From Haplomitrium mnioides (Eukaryota; Marchantiophyta; Haplomitriopsida; Calobryales): a stretch of DNA of 34,209 nt. The notes beneath the pieces were generated by a model. That model was not told where the DNA came from, searched no databases, and was given only the letters and a program-made list of their open reading frames with translations. Each line of letters begins with the position of its first letter. Within the stretch, counting starts at the first letter, position 1. The stretch lies in the NCBI GenBank assembly GCA_049999725.1, contig JBNGIS010020665.1, positions 1-34,209 of the forward strand, in the 5' to 3' direction. A program made the translations under genes and the position numbers. Positions 30,758 through 34,209 of this stretch are shown here, one piece after another.

Positions 30758-31793
30758 TTAGTCACTTGTCTTGACTTCTTCAGATTCAGCTTTAGAAGAT
30801 TCATCAAGATTTACTTGATCTATCTCAGTGTTAATGACAGTGATTGAATCTCTTTGAAACATTTCAAGACTGATGGCTTTTTGTCTTTTGTACTCAAATA
30901 TATTTGATTTAATGGTAGCTAAAGTGGTTTTCATAAATTGGTATTTTTGTGTAAGAAGAAAATCAAAAAACAAAATTGTGATTTGTGTCACATCAGTTAC
31001 ATCAATTTGTAACTTAGATTTGCATTTCCCTTTTTTTGCTACAGTTTTTTGGGAGAAGTATTGTCCAAAAAATGTATCCTCAACCGCACAAGCACACCAT
31101 TGAACGTGTACTCATTTCGGGTTTGGGAGATCTTCCTCCTCAAATGACAAAAATTAGAGAACTTTAGCAACCCAAAATGGTCTGCCTTTTGGATCCATAG
31201 ATGAAATAACACAAATAAATATTCTAACTTTCATCTCATGTAGATTTCTAAATTTATGCCCATATCAAGTGTTGTGCGAAAGAGTCCCTTCTCATGGCCT
31301 AGGTGCTCCATCATTGATTGTCGACGTGTAGACAATCTTTGTTGTACTTGAGTATCTTCTTCTATCTATTAAGAATCAAGCTGAGAGCCTTGACAAACAT
31401 TTTGAGAATCATTACAAGTGTTTGCTGATTGTGAAGGTGGAAAGGTAAAATTTTGCTTCAAACCCTTGTTTTTTTTTCAATGATGTAGCCCACAATCTCT
31501 TGTTGGGCAAGAAAAAAGTCATTCCACCATTGAAAATCAGAATATGTAAAGAACTTGTAGTAGTTCTCACTTATGTTGTCCTTTATTGCAAAGACAACTT
31601 TCTCTTTCTTCTTTTTGAGATCCTTTGATTTCAGAATATGCCTTGAGAGGAATCAACATTGAACTCAAAATTTCTCTGTCTACTTCAGATAGGCACTTCA
31701 GTTGACAAATACCATCCGGAGATAACCAAAATTTATCTATTGAAAACTGTTTGCTCTAAATCTTTGCATTGGAATCATTCAACTAGAACTTGA
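30758..31793 (-). pseudogene. Gene 1 of element D, 3' part, interrupted by E
   Basis: Reading leftward from E's terminus it gives SKQFSIDKFWLSPDGICQLK, LSEVDREILSSMLIPLKAYS and YYKFFTYSDFQWWNDFFLAQ. A decayed version of the module intact in copy E follows (31200-31000), then ITILFFDFLLTQKYQFMKTT, then the C-terminus ESEEVKTSD with stop at 30758-30760. Several frameshifts and stops (two in-frame stops in the first 30 codons) show it is dead. It keeps the natural C-terminus that copy E lost by a 2-base deletion. Its assignment to gene 1 rests on position and strand in the inferred element, since no copy shows both halves. Confidence 0.5.
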
Positions 31794-31840
31794 AACAGTT
31801 GCTACTTTGAACCAAGAACAGGCTACTCAGAACAGGAACT
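31794..31840 (+). repeat. Left terminal inverted repeat of element E
   Basis: It reads AACAGTTGCTACTTTGAACC, then AAGAACAGGCTACTCAGAAC, nearly identical to D's end. The bases just to the left (to 31793) are read as D's gene 1 coding sequence. Confidence 0.6.
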
Positions 31841-32689
31841 TTTTTTTTGGGAAAATTTGTGATTTTTCATATCAAAAACATCAAGAACGAAGTTAATTTT
31901 TAAAAACAAAAAGTACATGAGTTTTTTGGGTTTGTTTTTGGTCATTTCAGCAACCATAATAGAGTGAAAGTCAATTTCATTATGCAAAATCAATCAATAT
32001 TACTAGTTTTTACAAAAACATTTGAAAACTCAAATTTGTTTAAAATCATAAAAATTACGGTAGGTTTTCATCAAAAAATTACATTTATCATTGATTACAA
32101 TTCTAAGCCCAAAATTTTAAATACACGTTCAAAGAAACTACTTTGAAATATGTTTGATTGCACAAACTTGAGGCGCACGTATACATGGTGCTCTTTCAAA
32201 CTTTTTTGTTGGAAAAATATTACAAAACAGAAAGAAAAAACCTACGGGGACTAGAAGTCAAGGGAATGAGTTTGCAATGGTAAACAAAAACAAAAAACAA
32301 AAAGAAACATTGCATCGATTTAGGAGGTTCAATTAAAACGTCAAGAAGGAAGGAAGCTTTCAAATTAAGTTGAAAATCCATGCAAGCAAAAGTGAATGTA
32401 GGCTTTCAAAAAGGTTCCAGCAATTTAAAATATTTCACAGTTTAGCGAAGCATTTACAGAAATGTATCATAGTTCTAAATAAAAAAGGTAGTAGCTAAGG
32501 AGATTGCATTAAGATTGTAAACAAGAAACGTGTTCAAGTTTTAGACTTGATTCAAGCAAACAAAAGTCTCAAGATCTACGAAAGAGTCTAGAACCTGTGT
32601 ACAAACAAAGTTGTAAACAGTTGTCTTTTTATGAAGAAGCTAAGGGTTATGCAGGAGAAGTAGAGCTTTTGGAAGGCGTGGACTTTCGA

Positions 32690-33050
32690 CCCAATGTCTA
32701 TGCGCGCATAGGAATCCAAGCTCAACATGTGAACACTCCACTCCAAAGACTAGGCGCGTTAAGGAATCTAAGCTCAACAGGTGAACACTCCACTCCAAAG
32801 TCCATGCGCGCATAGGAATCCGAACTCACCAATTGAACACTCCACCCAAAACTCCAAGCGCACCTAGGAATCCGAACTCACCATCTGAACACTCCACCCC
32901 AAAGTCTATACGCGCATAAGAATCCGAACTCACAACCACAACATTCTTAAAGAAAGACTGAGAAGAAGCTAGGTTTTAGGTTCGGTAGAAAAGTTTTTGT
33001 ACATTGTACGTTTCGCTTGCAAATTAAAGTCTATGCGCACATAGGGTTCA
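32690..33050. repeat. Left-flank dyad array of element E, about 52-bp period
   Basis: Five units have cores TATGCGCGCATAGG, CATGCGCGCATAGG, AAGCGCACCTAGG and TATACGCGCATAAG, separated by AATCCGAACTCACCATCTGA and ACACTCCACC. A sixth core (TATGCGCACATAGG) lies near 33035. This array is better kept than D's. Confidence 0.7.
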
Positions 33051-33187
33051 CACTTCTACAACCAAGGAAACAAACTGTAAATGTTCCATTTCTGCAACAA
33101 ACTCTACGCATGCAAAAGATTTCGATTTTTAATTCGGAATCTAAAAGTAAAAAATGGGTACAAAGCTCTTTTTCTGAGTCAAACAAC

Positions 33188-33287
33188 NNNNNNNNNNNNN
33201 NNNNNNNNNNNNNNNNNNNNNNNNNNNNNNNNNNNNNNNNNNNNNNNNNNNNNNNNNNNNNNNNNNNNNNNNNNNNNNNNNNNNNNN
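33188..33287. other. Assembly gap (100 N)
   Basis: Placeholder gap inside E's flank. Copy D is continuous at the corresponding place (about 30460-30680), which suggests that some 150-200 bp are missing. Confidence 0.9.
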
Positions 33288-33426
33288 TGATTTACGGTCA
33301 CATGTTCAAGTTTGCCAAAAATCAAACAAGTTACTAAAAACGATTTTCAAATAGTTTTGGAAATGATACTCTTAAATTAAACAAAATTTGCAAATACAAA
33401 ACATAAAACAAAATTCTCAAAGGACT

Positions 33427-34208
33427 TTAGTCGCTTGTCTCAATTTCTTTGTATTCAGCTTCAAAAGCTTCGTCAAGGTTTGATTGATCTTTCTCAGTGT
33501 TAATGACACTGTGAATCTCTTTGAAGCATTTCAGGATTGAGAGCTTTTTGTCTTTTGTACTCAAACAGATTTTCTTCAATGGTAGCTAGAGTGGTTTTCC
33601 TCAATTGGTTTTTTTTGGTGAGCAGAAAATCAAACGACAGAATCGTGATTTGTGTCAAATCAAGTATATCAATATGTAACTTGCATTTGCGTTTCCCTTT
33701 TGTTGCTGCTATTTTCTCTATGAAGTACTGACCAGAAAATGCATCTTTAGCCAAACAAGCAAACCATTGAACTCGTACTTGTTTCAGATTTGGCGGATCT
33801 TCCTCATAAAAGGACTCAACTTTGAGAACTTTGGCAACCCAAAACGGTCCGCTCTTTGGATCAAGAGACGCAACAACACAAATAAACATTCTCGCTTTCA
33901 AATCATGTAGATTGCCAAATTTATGCCCGTATCGAGTACTATGCGAAAGAGTTCCTTCTCGTGGCCTAGGTGCTCCATCATAGATTGCTCGACATGTAGA
34001 AAATATTTGTTGTACCGGAGCATCTTCTTCTGTTTGTGGAGCATGAAGCTGAGAATCTAGACAAACATTTTGAAAATCATTACAAGTGTTTGATTGTTGT
34101 GAAGGTGGAAAGGTAAATTGTGCTTCAAGTCGTTGTTTTTTTTTTTCAAGGATGTAAGTTGCAATCTCAAGTTGGGCAAGAAAAAAGTCATTCCACCATT
34201 GAATATCA
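33427..34208 (-). pseudogene. Gene 1 of element E, 3' part, with FWVAKV module (partial at edge)
   Basis: The frame is open from the right edge to a TAA at 33500. It starts DIQWWNDFFLAQLEIATYIL, passes a Lys/Gln-rich stretch (EKKKQRLEAQ) and CRAIYDGAPRPREGTLSHST, then ARMFICVVASLDPKSGPFWV, AKVLKV, a 22-residue spacer to VRVQWFACL, then FSGQYFIEKIAATKGKRKCK, LTQITILSFDFLLTKKNQLR and KTTLATIEENLFEYKRQK. A PFWVAKVxxV strand paired with a VxVQWF strand recalls small beta-barrel readers (chromo, Tudor or BAH type); this is a guess from pattern. A 2-base deletion near 33510 shifts the last 25 codons compared with D, whose natural end corresponds to 33427-33429. About 236 codons are visible. Confidence 0.5.
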
Positions 34209-34209
34209 G

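Larger units (their letters stand above)
29223..31793 (-). mobile_element. Element D: left arm, interrupted by E
   Basis: It consists of the left terminus (29223), a dyad flank and the 3' part of gene 1 on the minus strand, which stops at 31793 where element E's terminus begins. The same order is repeated in E, which defines the left arm of the family. Confidence 0.55.
31841..33426. other. Left flank of element E (non-coding)
   Basis: Homologous to 29271-30757. No coding is seen apart from short chance frames. It includes the dyad array (32690-33050) and a 100-N gap. Confidence 0.6.
31794..34209 (-). mobile_element. Element E: left arm, continues past the right edge
   Basis: It begins with a terminus at 31794, followed by a flank homologous to D's and gene 1 coding sequence that runs off the window. 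It sits inside D's gene 1, in the same orientation. Confidence 0.55.

Overview
The window is repeat-rich nuclear DNA of a plant, most likely one with a large genome such as a fern, lycophyte or gymnosperm. I infer this from spliceosomal introns (GT...AG), AATAAA signals, Ty1/copia and Ty3/gypsy relics of plant type, long LTR-like insertions and a 47-bp satellite. The species cannot be told from sequence alone. Three 100-N gaps and one 10-N gap are present. No intact host gene, rRNA or tRNA gene was recognised.

The main content is a family of large DNA elements that I do not recognise as described. The right arm is seen three times, as A (1-11097), B (11098-18126) and C (18127-19625). The left arm is seen twice, as D (29223-31793) and E (31794-34209). 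Together they suggest an element with terminal inverted repeats beginning near AACAATCGCTACTTTGAA and two divergently transcribed genes. Gene 1 reads leftward, is transposase-like, and ends in a Lys-rich protein with an FWVAKV...VQWF module. Gene 2 reads rightward, has introns, and encodes a ParB/sulfiredoxin-like domain followed by a bacterial-type DNA amino-methyltransferase (motif IV DIPYG, then motif I DLCSGSG-like). All copies here are broken by stops, frameshifts or truncation, so any active copy must be elsewhere.

The copies look nested. A's right end abuts the middle of B's gene 1, B's right end abuts the last exon of C's gene 2, and E's left end abuts the middle of D's gene 1. In each case the coding sequence runs right up to the terminus. 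This fits repeated insertion of the element into its own kind.

Both arms, the introns and one gene 1 exon carry arrays of a dyad with core TGCGCGCA (fullest form GTCCATGCGCGCATGGAC). The core is shared, but the array period differs with place: 24 bp in the introns, 30 bp in gene 1, about 37 bp in the right flank and about 52 bp in the left flank. These are candidate binding or methylation sites for the element's own proteins.

Layout: 1-1313 gene 1 of A; 1681-10231 gene 2 of A, split by a 4455-bp LTR-type insertion (2681-7135, target duplication GTAGG); 10265-11097 right flank and terminus of A; 11098-12703 gene 1 of B; 13221-17190 gene 2 of B; 17224-18126 right flank and terminus of B; 18127-19625 end of C; 19626-20690 a direct repeat around a Ty3/gypsy integrase relic; 20691-24935 a 47-bp satellite split by a 2548-bp LTR-type insertion (21053-23600, target duplication TATTT); 24936-28255 a degenerate Ty1/copia element on the minus strand; 28256-29222 nothing recognised; 29223-34209 left arms of D and E.
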